A stretch of 64,000 nucleotides of DNA from assembly GCF_000695625.1 (NCBI RefSeq), contig NZ_JMQI01000028.1:62001-126000 (forward strand). Direction: 5' to 3'. This stretch comes from Amycolatopsis rifamycinica. GTDB taxonomy: Bacteria > Actinomycetota > Actinomycetes > Mycobacteriales > Pseudonocardiaceae. Positions 44,332 to 51,632 of the stretch are shown here, one piece after another. A program made the translations under genes and the position numbers. Below the pieces are notes generated by a model. That model searched no databases, had not been told where the DNA came from, and saw nothing but the letters and a program-made list of their open reading frames with translations. Numbering within the stretch: the stretch's first letter is position 1; each line of letters begins with the position of its first letter.

Positions 44332-44590
44332 AAGGGCGGTCTGCGCGCGCCCCTCCCCGGGCAGGCGCGCAGACCGCGCTCTTCGCGGCGGCCGACCCAA
44401 GGTAGCGGCGGGTGGGCGCGAAGAGCTCTTCGGAAAGAAAAGGGAAATTCAGCGAACGACGCGGGAGATCGCGCCGCAGGAGTTCCGGTCTTGCCGTCGG
44501 GTCACGATCTCCTCCTCTCGGTGGGGCGTGCTGTGCTGTGGTGAAAAGAAGGATGCCCGAGTCCACCGGGAGCGGCAACGCAATTAAGAA
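44332..44590. other. tRNA-Arg upstream region
   Basis: No gene. It holds a 13-bp perfect stem (44336-44348 with 44365-44377, arm GCGGTCTGCGCGC) immediately before the tRNA 5' end and a perfect 14-bp palindrome CGAAGAGCTCTTCG (44419-44432). TACCTT at about 44400-44405 (minus strand) is a possible -10 element for the tRNA. Confidence 0.5.
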
Positions 44591-44631
44591 CGCCCGCCTC
44601 GATGGTCCTTTGTGGACCGTCGAGGCGGGCG
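44591..44631 (-). terminator. Strong hairpin terminator after the glycosyltransferase
   Basis: Arms at 44591-44608 and 44614-44631 form an 18-bp stem with one G-T wobble and a 5-base loop, followed on the minus strand by TTCTTAATTG. It lies 14 bases past the stop of the GT-C gene, a good intrinsic terminator. The loop region reads GTCCTTTGTGGAC. Confidence 0.85.
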
Positions 44632-44644
44632 CCGGGGGCAGCGG

Positions 44645-46414
44645 TCAGGCGGCGGCCTTGAAGCCGGGCTGGATGTTGGCGCAGCCGCGCAGCCCCGCCG
44701 TCTTGTTGAGCTCCAGCAGCGGCGGCAGCGTCTGCTGGGCGTAGGCCTTGAGTTCCGCGAGCTTCGCGTCGTCGACCAGGTCACGCCGGACGTGGTAGCT
44801 GACCCAGTTGCGCGAATCGACGGTCAGGTTGCCGATCGGCGGGTTGACGAAGATCGTCACGTATTCGCGGTCGAACCGCGGGTCCTTGTCGAAACCGAGC
44901 GTGGTGATCCACGAACCGATGAACGTGATCAGCTCGGGCTTCTCCTGGTTGAAGACGTAGTTGCGGACCCCCGTCACGTCGGACTCGTGCAGGTAGTCGG
45001 CGACCTGCTTGTCGCCGAGGCCGGCCAGGTCGAGCACCCGGATGCGGCTGCCCAGCGACGTCCCGCCGAGGTCGATCAAGCCGACCTGGGCGGTGTCGGG
45101 CAGCTTCAGGATGTCCGCGAAGCCGTTGATGGACCGGGCGTCGCGCTCGGCCACGATGCAGAAGGCGGTCTTGACGTTGGCGCGGTAGGACTTGCCCTGG
45201 TCGTAGAGCCCGCTCACCGAGCTGACCAGCGCCACCACCAGCAGGCAGGCCAGCGCGATCCGGCCGCGCAGCCGCGCCACGGCCAGCGCCTCGACGACCA
45301 CGATCGCGCCCCCGAACGCACCGAGCGTCCAGACCGGGGTGGCGAACCGCAGCTGCCCCATCCAGTCGTACTCGAGCACGATGTAGGCGGCCACGGTGAG
45401 CCCGAACGGCACCATCAGGGCGGCCAGCCCGGTGCGCAGGCGCGACGGCCGGACGAGCAGCACCACCAGGCACGCGACGGCGACCGCGACGACCAGCCAG
45501 CCCACGTAGGTGACGATGTCGCCGGGGCGGGCGAGGTCCTCGATCGTCGGCGGCTCCTGCCCCTTCGCGACGGCGGTGTTCGGGACAAGACGGCCGAACT
45601 CGAACCAGCGGAAGACCAGGTAAGCCGCGTACGGCACGGCGAAGCCGGCGACGGAGAGGACGACCGCGCGGACGCTGCGCCCGAGCAGCTCCCGCTTGAG
45701 GAACAGCAGGACGGCGATCGGGTAGGCGCCGGCGTAGATGATGCCGTCGGGCCGGGTCAGCGCGGCGAGCACGGCGATCAGCCCGGTGCCGACGGCGACC
45801 TGGGTGTCGAGGAGCCGGCCGCTGTGGACCGCGCGCACGATGACCACCGCGAGCGCGGCGACCGTGAGGGCGTAGAAGGAGTTCTCCAGCCCGGAGAAGC
45901 ACCAGATGACGAAGGACGGGATGGCGGCGAGCGCGGCACCGGCGGCGAAGGTGATCAGGGCCGGACGGCGGCTGAGCACCTTCGCGCCGAAGTAGAACAG
46001 CACGAGGATGGCGGCGCAGCAGGCCAGCGCGAGCGCCTTCGGGAACAGGATCTGGTCGTTGACGCCGAAGAGCGTCCCGTGGTCGAAGAGACCGACGAGC
46101 TTGCCGAGGGCGATCAGGACCATCCAGGTCGGGTTGGAGTACCCCTCGACCGGCGCGGCGCCGGGCTGGAGCACCGGCCCGAAGCCGTCGGCGAGGTTGC
46201 GCGAGTAGGCGAAGGTGATGGCCGAGTCGTCGATCAGCCAGTGACCGTAGAAGGTGGCGTGCACGGCGATCAACGCGGTGCCGCCGAGCACCGCGGCCAC
46301 GGCGGCGAGCTTCCCCCGCCACCCGCGCCGCGCGGTCGCCGGATCGGCCGGGCCCGGCCGATCCGGTTCCGCCGCGGACGGCGGCCTCGTGTCCGTCGTC
46401 TCGGCCACGCTCAT
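44645..46414 (-). CDS. GT-C type membrane glycosyltransferase
   Basis: A 589-residue protein with about ten hydrophobic spans and a soluble C-terminal domain (about 395-589). The first extracytoplasmic loop has YGHWLIDDSAITFAYSRNL, with the catalytic-type Asp-Asp pair, and AAPVEGYSNPTW, as in polyprenyl-phosphate-dependent arabinosyl- or mannosyltransferases such as AftB relatives. It probably transfers a sugar from a lipid donor to a cell-wall or protein acceptor. ATG 46414. It lies 49 bases after the CoxD-like gene, splitting the cox accessory genes, and is closed by the terminator downstream. Confidence 0.8.
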   Translation of the reverse strand: MSVAETTDTRPPSAAEPDRPGPADPATARRGWRGKLAAVAAVLGGTALIAVHATFYGHWLIDDSAITFAYSRNLADGFGPVLQPGAAPVEGYSNPTWMVLIALGKLVGLFDHGTLFGVNDQILFPKALALACCAAILVLFYFGAKVLSRRPALITFAAGAALAAIPSFVIWCFSGLENSFYALTVAALAVVIVRAVHSGRLLDTQVAVGTGLIAVLAALTRPDGIIYAGAYPIAVLLFLKRELLGRSVRAVVLSVAGFAVPYAAYLVFRWFEFGRLVPNTAVAKGQEPPTIEDLARPGDIVTYVGWLVVAVAVACLVVLLVRPSRLRTGLAALMVPFGLTVAAYIVLEYDWMGQLRFATPVWTLGAFGGAIVVVEALAVARLRGRIALACLLVVALVSSVSGLYDQGKSYRANVKTAFCIVAERDARSINGFADILKLPDTAQVGLIDLGGTSLGSRIRVLDLAGLGDKQVADYLHESDVTGVRNYVFNQEKPELITFIGSWITTLGFDKDPRFDREYVTIFVNPPIGNLTVDSRNWVSYHVRRDLVDDAKLAELKAYAQQTLPPLLELNKTAGLRGCANIQPGFKAAA

Positions 46415-46463
46415 CCCCAGGTCCTCCTCGCTTCGACCACACCGGGCCCCCGACCCGGGGCGG

Positions 46464-47333
46464 TCAGGCGAACAAGGCGTCGAGTTTCGCCCTGACCCGG
46501 TCGAGGTCTTCGCTGTATTTCAGGACGGCCCCGAGTGTGCGAGCCGCCGTTGCCGCGTCCAGCTCGTCACGCTGAAGAGTGAGGAGAGCACGCGCCCAAT
46601 CGAGCGACTCCGCTACTCCCGGTGGTTTCAGCAGGTCCATTTCCCGGAGCCGATGCACCGCTTCAGCAATTTGCCGAGCCAGAGCTTCACTTACCCGCGG
46701 GATCCTACGGCGCAGGATTTCGACCTCCCGCACCAGGTCCGGGTGTTCGAGCCAGTGGTAGAGGCAGCGGCGTTTGAGCGCGTCGTGCACCTCGCGGGTC
46801 CGGTTCGAGGTGAGCACCACCAACGGGGGATGCTCGGCGCGGACTTCCCCGTATTCGGGAATGGTCACGGCGTGCTCGTCGAGCAGTTGCAGCAGGAAGG
46901 CTTCGAACTCGTCGTCGGCGCGGTCGATCTCGTCGATGAGCAGGACGCAGGGCGAGCTGATCAGGGCCTGGAGGAGCGGCCGGGCCAGCAGGAACCGCTC
47001 GGTGTAGAGCGAACGCTCGGCGGCCTCGACGTCGAGGCGCCCCTCCCCGGCCGCCTCGAGGGCGCGCAGGTGCAGGAGCTGCCGGGGGAAGTCCCACTCG
47101 TAGAGGGCTTGGGCGGCGTCGATGCCCTCGTGGCACTGGAGGCGCACGAGCGGCCGTTCCAGCGCGGCGGCCAGCGCCAGGGCGAGCGACGTCTTCCCGG
47201 TGCCGGGCTCCCCCTCGCAGAAGAGCGGCCGGCCCATCCGCAGGGCGAGGAAGCCGGCGGTCGCGAGCCCGTCATCGGCGAGGTAACCGGTCGCATCGAG
47301 CGCGGCAGCGAGGTCTTCGGGCGAGTCCGTCAC
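46464..47333 (-). CDS. MoxR-family AAA+ ATPase (CoxD-like)
   Basis: A 289-residue AAA+ ATPase. Walker A is GEPGTGKTS (41-49), Walker B LLIDEIDRADDEFEAFLLQL, sensor 1 VVLTSNRTREVHDALKRRCL; the latter also contains the arginine finger region. The CoxD subgroup remodels the Mo-hydroxylase apo-enzyme for cofactor sulfuration, partnered by a CoxE VWA protein (43109-44221). GTG 47333 lies 18 bases after the nucleotidyltransferase stop. Confidence 0.92.
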   Translation of the reverse strand: MTDSPEDLAAALDATGYLADDGLATAGFLALRMGRPLFCEGEPGTGKTSLALALAAALERPLVRLQCHEGIDAAQALYEWDFPRQLLHLRALEAAGEGRLDVEAAERSLYTERFLLARPLLQALISSPCVLLIDEIDRADDEFEAFLLQLLDEHAVTIPEYGEVRAEHPPLVVLTSNRTREVHDALKRRCLYHWLEHPDLVREVEILRRRIPRVSEALARQIAEAVHRLREMDLLKPPGVAESLDWARALLTLQRDELDAATAARTLGAVLKYSEDLDRVRAKLDALFA

Positions 47334-47351
47334 GCTGTCGATCGTAGGTGC

Positions 47352-47936
47352 TCAGCCGGGGCCCGCCAGATCACCGGGCCGGTCGACGTCCCGGCCGCTG
47401 CCGAGGTCACCGCACTCGATCAGCACAAGGTCCTCCCGGGTGGCGAGCCAGTCCCGCGCCCCGCGATCACCGTGGCTGGTGGCGGCGATGTCGCGCCACC
47501 ACCGCCGGCCGAGCAGCACGGGGTGCCCGGGAACGCCGTCGTAGGCGGCCCGGGCGACGACGTCGGCGGAGGCCCGGCCGGCGACGCGGCCGACGATGTC
47601 GGCGCCGACCCACGGAAGGTCGACGAGGTGAACGAGCGCGGCGACGGGCCCATCAGCACGTTCGAGGGCGGCGAGGCCGGCGCGCAGGGAGGCACCCATG
47701 CCGGTCGCCCAGTCCTGAGCGGTGACGGCTTGGCCGGGCTCGGGCAGGAGGGCACGGACCTGCTCACCGGCGGCCCCGACGACAACCCGGACGGGCGCAC
47801 ACCCGGCGGCGGTGAGGGTGCGGAGGGCGCGAAGGACAAGCGGCTCCCCATCGACTTCGGCGAGGGCTTTGGGACCCCCGAACCGCCGCCCGGCCCCGGC
47901 GGCGAGCAGAAGGCCGGCAACCGGCGGCTCAGTCAC
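47352..47936 (-). CDS. MocA-like molybdenum cofactor nucleotidyltransferase
   Basis: A 194-residue enzyme of the MobA-like NTP-transferase group. The nucleotide-binding signature GLLLAAGAGRRFGGPKAL starts near residue 8; later are VHLVDLPWVGADIVG and GVPGHPVLLGRRWWRDI. MocA relatives attach CMP to molybdopterin, the form used by xanthine-oxidase-family enzymes, which suits the cox genes. GTG 47936 is preceded by AAAGGA. The upstream 372-base interval contains only the tandem repeat tract. Confidence 0.86.
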   Translation of the reverse strand: MTEPPVAGLLLAAGAGRRFGGPKALAEVDGEPLVLRALRTLTAAGCAPVRVVVGAAGEQVRALLPEPGQAVTAQDWATGMGASLRAGLAALERADGPVAALVHLVDLPWVGADIVGRVAGRASADVVARAAYDGVPGHPVLLGRRWWRDIAATSHGDRGARDWLATREDLVLIECGDLGSGRDVDRPGDLAGPG

Positions 47937-48056
47937 GGACGCGATCCTTTCCGCTGATTGGCTCGGCTGCGGCGGGCTGCTGCTGCGGCTGGTCCTGGCG
48001 CGGCAGCCGGCTCGGGGACGGGCGAGGTCCGTTGCGCGGGCTCGACCGCCGGGGCC

Positions 48057-48265
48057 CTCCGGCCGACCCGCTCCGCACCGGCGGCCTCCGGCCGACCCAC
48101 CGCCCAGCAGCACCTTTCGGCCGGCCTGCTCGGCCACCGGCAGCCTCCGGCCGACGCACCGCCCACCGGCAGCCTCCGGCCAGCCAGCCCGCTCGACCGC
48201 CGGCACTCTCCGGCCGACCCGCCGCCCAGCGGCACCCTCCGGACGGCCCGCTCGGCCATCTCGGC
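48057..48265. repeat. Degenerate ~29-bp tandem repeat tract
   Basis: The string CTCCGGCCGAC or a close variant recurs at about 48057, 48086, 48115, 48144, 48173, 48208 and 48236; five of the six steps are 28-29 bases and one is 35. Units continue with (C/G)CACCGCCCA-like sequence. It fills most of the gap between IclR and the MocA-like gene (47937-48308). Unique spacers are absent, so it is not CRISPR. Confidence 0.65.
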
Positions 48266-48308
48266 CCCTGCCTGCTCGGCCACCTCGGCCCCCGCCGGCT
48301 GGATCCGC

Positions 48309-49142
48309 TCAGCCACGGGCTCTCTGGGGGGCTCCGACCGCCAGGTCCGCCTCGATGGCGCGGGCCGTCTCCAGGAGTGGGGGGATCAGGTCTCTCTGCA
48401 CCGACTCGGCCGTTGTGCGGCTTGCGTGGGTGGACAGGTTCACCGCCGCCACTACGGTTCCGGTGCGGTTGCGGATGGGGGCGGCCACCGAGCGGAGGCC
48501 TTCCTCCAGTTCCTGGTCCACCATCGCCCAGCCCTGGGCGGCCACCTTGGCCAACTCCGTGCGGAGGCGCTCGGGGGCCGTCACCGTGTGGGCCGTCAGG
48601 GGGTCCAGGCTGGCCACCCGGAAGTACTCCGCCAGCTCCGCCTCGGCGAGTCCCGCCAGCAGGACGTGGCCCATCGATGTCGCGTACGCCGGAAAGCGGG
48701 TGCCCACGTTGATGCTCACCGTCATGATGCGGGAGATCGCCACTCGCGCCACGTACACGATGTCGGTGCCCTCCAGTACCGACACCGAGCTCGACTCGTG
48801 GACCCGGGCCGACAGGTGCTCCAGGTGCGGCTGGGCCACCTCCGGCAGGGTCATGCTCGACAAGTACGCGTACCCCAGCTCCAGCACGCGGGCCGTCAGG
48901 GAAAAGTACTTGCCGTCCGTGCGGACGTAGCCCAGGTCGGCCAGGGTCAGGAGGAACCTTCGCGCCGCCGCGCGGGTGAGGCCCGTCGCGCGGGCCACGT
49001 CGCTCAAGGTCAGCTCGGACGCGCCCGCGTGGAAGGCCTTGATCACGGCCAGGCCGCGCTCCAGCGACTGCACGTGGTGGGCACCACGGTGCGCCGGTTC
49101 GCTGTCCAGCCGGACCTCGAACTGCGGCCTCGTCACGTCCAT
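48309..49142 (-). CDS. IclR-family regulator of the pca cluster
   Basis: A 277-residue IclR/PcaR-type regulator. The winged helix-turn-helix is SLERGLAVIKAFHAGASELT followed by LSDVARATGLTRAAARRFLL, and the effector domain has SINVGTRFPAYATSMGHVLL and VAAPIRNRTGTVVAAVNLS. ATG 49142 is preferred over GTG 49151 because AGGG lies 9 bases upstream. It is the last gene of the pca series, 10 bases after pcaC's stop on the same strand but transcribed onward, and likely acts at the pcaI operator (54411-54425). Confidence 0.9.
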   Translation of the reverse strand: MDVTRPQFEVRLDSEPAHRGAHHVQSLERGLAVIKAFHAGASELTLSDVARATGLTRAAARRFLLTLADLGYVRTDGKYFSLTARVLELGYAYLSSMTLPEVAQPHLEHLSARVHESSSVSVLEGTDIVYVARVAISRIMTVSINVGTRFPAYATSMGHVLLAGLAEAELAEYFRVASLDPLTAHTVTAPERLRTELAKVAAQGWAMVDQELEEGLRSVAAPIRNRTGTVVAAVNLSTHASRTTAESVQRDLIPPLLETARAIEADLAVGAPQRARG

Positions 49143-49152
49143 GCCCGGCACC

Positions 49153-49554
49153 CTATCCGGCGTCGGCGGGGCGGGCGCTCGGCTCGCCGAGCTCGGCCAG
49201 GGTGCGCTGGGCGATGGCGAACGCCGCGTTCGCCGCCGGTGCTCCGGCGTAGACCGCCGTGTGCAGCAGGACCTCGCTGATCTCCGCTGCCGTCAGGCCG
49301 TTGCGGACCGCCGCGCGGACGTGCATCGCCAGCTCGTTGTGCGCCTGCAACGCGGTGAGCGCCGCCAGTGTCACGCAGCTGCGCGTGCGGCGGTCGAGGC
49401 CGTCGCGGGCCCACACCGTGCCCCACGCGCCCTCGGTGATGTAGTCCTGGAACGGGCGGCTGAAGTCCGTGGTGCCCGCGACCGCGCGGTCGACGTGCTC
49501 GTCGCCGAGCACCTCGCGCCGCACCTTCATGCCCTGCTCGTGGCGGTCCGTCAT
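49153..49554 (-). CDS. pcaC: 4-carboxymuconolactone decarboxylase
   Basis: A 133-residue CMD-family protein. The family core is visible as FQDYITEGAWGTVWARDGLD and RTRSCVTLAALTALQAHNEL, with EISEVLLHTAVYAGAPAANA. It decarboxylates 4-carboxymuconolactone to 3-oxoadipate enol-lactone. ATG 49554 overlaps pcaD's stop (ATGA). Many actinobacteria have a fused pcaL instead; here pcaD and pcaC are separate. Confidence 0.94.
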   Translation of the reverse strand: MTDRHEQGMKVRREVLGDEHVDRAVAGTTDFSRPFQDYITEGAWGTVWARDGLDRRTRSCVTLAALTALQAHNELAMHVRAAVRNGLTAAEISEVLLHTAVYAGAPAANAAFAIAQRTLAELGEPSARPADAG

Positions 49555-50327
49555 GCTCGCTCCAAGTGGTCCAGGATCAGCCGGGTGAACTCCGCCGGCC
49601 GCTCGTAGCTGCCCAGGTGCGCGGCGTCCGCCACGACCTCCAGCCGCGCTCCGGATATGCCCTCGGCGATCGGCCGCGCGTGCTCGCCCGGCGAGGTGGC
49701 CGGGTCTTCCGCGCCCGCGATGACCAGGGTGGGGGCGGTGATCTTCGGGAGCAGCCCCAGCAGGTCCATCCGCTCGATGACGCCGCAGCAGGCCGCGTAC
49801 CCCTCGGCCGGGACCGCCGCGATCATCGCCCGGAGGAATTCGGCCCGGTCCGGATGCCGCTCGACGTACCCCGGCGTCAGCCAGCGGCTCACCCCCGCGT
49901 CGGCCACGGCGGCGGTGCCCTCGGCGCGGACCGTGCGGGCCCGCTCGGCCCACATCGACGGCGGGCCGAGCTTCGCGGACGTGCAGCACAGCACCAGGCT
50001 CGCGACCCGGTCCGGCGCGTGGATCCCGAGCCACATCCCCGTCATGCCGCCGAGGGACAGGCCCACCAGGTGCGCCCGCTCGGCGCCGAGCTCGTCGAGG
50101 AGCGCCACGACGTCGGCACCCAGGTCTTCGAGCTCGTAGGGCCCCGGCGGGACCGGCGACGCGCCGTGCCCGCGCGTGTCGTACCTGACCACCCGGAAAC
50201 CGCGCTCCGCCAACGGCGCGACCTGGGGCTCCCACATCCGCAGGTCGCTGCCGAGCGAACCGCCGAACACGACCACCGGCCCGTCCGCGGGTCCGTCCAC
50301 GACCCGGTGCAGCTTCACGGCGCTCAC
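49551..50327 (-). CDS. pcaD: 3-oxoadipate enol-lactonase
   Basis: A 258-residue alpha/beta-hydrolase. Nucleophile elbow LVGLSLGGMTGMWLG (Ser around 96), acid near VIAGAEDPATSP and His in VADAAHLGSYERP complete the triad. It hydrolyses 3-oxoadipate enol-lactone to 3-oxoadipate. GTG 50327 starts 4 bases after the pcaG stop, exactly where pcaB would usually be placed in this order of genes. Confidence 0.93.
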   Translation of the reverse strand: MSAVKLHRVVDGPADGPVVVFGGSLGSDLRMWEPQVAPLAERGFRVVRYDTRGHGASPVPPGPYELEDLGADVVALLDELGAERAHLVGLSLGGMTGMWLGIHAPDRVASLVLCCTSAKLGPPSMWAERARTVRAEGTAAVADAGVSRWLTPGYVERHPDRAEFLRAMIAAVPAEGYAACCGVIERMDLLGLLPKITAPTLVIAGAEDPATSPGEHARPIAEGISGARLEVVADAAHLGSYERPAEFTRLILDHLERA

Positions 50328-50331
50328 GGCG

Positions 50332-50886
50332 TCACACCCGGAAGAAGACGGTCTCGCCGTCTCCCTGCAGCCGCACGTCGAAGCGGTAGCCGTCCTCGGT
50401 CTTCGCCGCGATCAGCGTGCCGCGCCGCTCCTCCGGGACCGTCGCCAGCACCGGGTCGCCGGAGTTGTCCTGGTCCTCGAAGTAGATCCGCGTGACGACC
50501 CGGTTGAGCAGGCCGCGCGCGAACACCGAAACGTCGATGTGCCGGGCCTGCGTGGTGCCACCCTCGCCGGGGACCACGCCCGGGAGCAGAGTGAGGATCC
50601 CGTAGGTGCCGTCGGTCTCGGTCGGGCAGCGGCCGAAGCCGCGGAACTCGCCGGACGCCGCGCCGCGCGGGTCGTCCGGGTGGCGGAAGCCGCCGTCCGG
50701 GTCGGCCTGCCAGGTTTCGATCATCGCGTCCGGGACCGGGTCGCCGTTGCCGTCGCGGACGGTGCCGCGGATCCAGAACGCGCCCGGCGTGCCCTCGGGC
50801 ACGACATGCGGGCCGTCGGGCCAGGGCAGCCCGATCGACAGGTACGGGCCGACGGTCTGCGAAGGGGTGGGCAGCAGCCTGGTCAT
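50332..50886 (-). CDS. pcaG: Protocatechuate 3,4-dioxygenase alpha subunit
   Basis: A 184-residue intradiol dioxygenase subunit. It begins LLPTPSQTVGPYLSIGLPWP, with GTVRDGNGDPVPDAMIETWQ typical of the family, and RHIDVSVFARGLLNRVVTRI near the subunit core. The alpha subunit lacks the iron ligands found in the beta subunit but shapes the active site. ATG 50886 overlaps the pcaH stop (TGATG). Confidence 0.95.
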   Translation of the reverse strand: MTRLLPTPSQTVGPYLSIGLPWPDGPHVVPEGTPGAFWIRGTVRDGNGDPVPDAMIETWQADPDGGFRHPDDPRGAASGEFRGFGRCPTETDGTYGILTLLPGVVPGEGGTTQARHIDVSVFARGLLNRVVTRIYFEDQDNSGDPVLATVPEERRGTLIAAKTEDGYRFDVRLQGDGETVFFRV

Positions 50887-51620
50887 CAGTCTTCGTCCTC
50901 TTCCTCTTCGAACACCGACGCGTCGCGTCCGCGCAGCACGATGTCGAACTGGAACCCGAGCGCCCACTCGGCCTGCGTGATGTCGTGGTCGTAGCGGGAG
51001 ACCATCCGCTGCCGGGCCTTCTCGTCCGGGATGGAGTTGAAGATCGGGTCCTGGGAGAACAGCGGGTCGTCCGGGAAGTACATCTGGGTGACCAGCCGCT
51101 GGGTGAACGCCGAGCCGAACACCGAGAAGTGGATGTGCGCGGGACGCCAGGCGTTGTCGTGGTTCTTCCACGGGTACGCGCCGGGCTTGATGGTGGTGAA
51201 GGTGTAGCGGCCCTCGCTGTCGGTCAGGGTGCGGCCGACGCCGTCGAAGTTCGGGTCGAGCGGGGACGGCCAGCGGTCGCCGGTGTGCCGGTAGCGGCCG
51301 CCCGCGTTCGCCTGCCAGATCTCGACGAGCGAGTCGCGCACCGGACGGCCGTCGCCGTCGAGGAGCCGCCCGGTGACGATGATGCGCTGGCCCTGCGGCT
51401 CGCCGGCGTGCCGGCGGGTGAGGTCGTTGTCGTGCTCGCCGAGGCGGCCGGGGCCGAGCAGCGGGCCGGTGACCTCGGTGAGCATCTGCGGGAGCAGGAC
51501 GAGGTCCTGCTCCGGGTGCCGCAGCGCGGTGGAGCGGTAGCCGCTGGAGTCGAGGGGCGGGTGGGTGCCTTCGGGGTCTTCCCCGTAGCGCGGCAGCCTG
51601 AGATCGGTCGGAGTGGCCAT
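50886..51620 (-). CDS. pcaH: Protocatechuate 3,4-dioxygenase beta subunit
   Basis: A 244-residue catalytic subunit. Segments expected for the Fe(III) site are present: WQANAGGRYRH (Tyr), YPWKNHDNAWRPAHIHFSVF (Tyr and two His). It cleaves protocatechuate between the hydroxyls to 3-carboxy-cis,cis-muconate with O2. ATG 51620 has GGGAGA 6 bases upstream, and the pcaF stop is 12 bases before it. The acidic C-terminus (EEEEDED) is a mild oddity. Confidence 0.96.
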   Translation of the reverse strand: MATPTDLRLPRYGEDPEGTHPPLDSSGYRSTALRHPEQDLVLLPQMLTEVTGPLLGPGRLGEHDNDLTRRHAGEPQGQRIIVTGRLLDGDGRPVRDSLVEIWQANAGGRYRHTGDRWPSPLDPNFDGVGRTLTDSEGRYTFTTIKPGAYPWKNHDNAWRPAHIHFSVFGSAFTQRLVTQMYFPDDPLFSQDPIFNSIPDEKARQRMVSRYDHDITQAEWALGFQFDIVLRGRDASVFEEEEDED

Positions 51621-51632
51621 TGCTGTTCTCCC

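Noticed and set aside
48057..48265. CRISPR array
   Set aside because: Repeat units abut each other, are degenerate and have no unique spacers; no cas genes are present.
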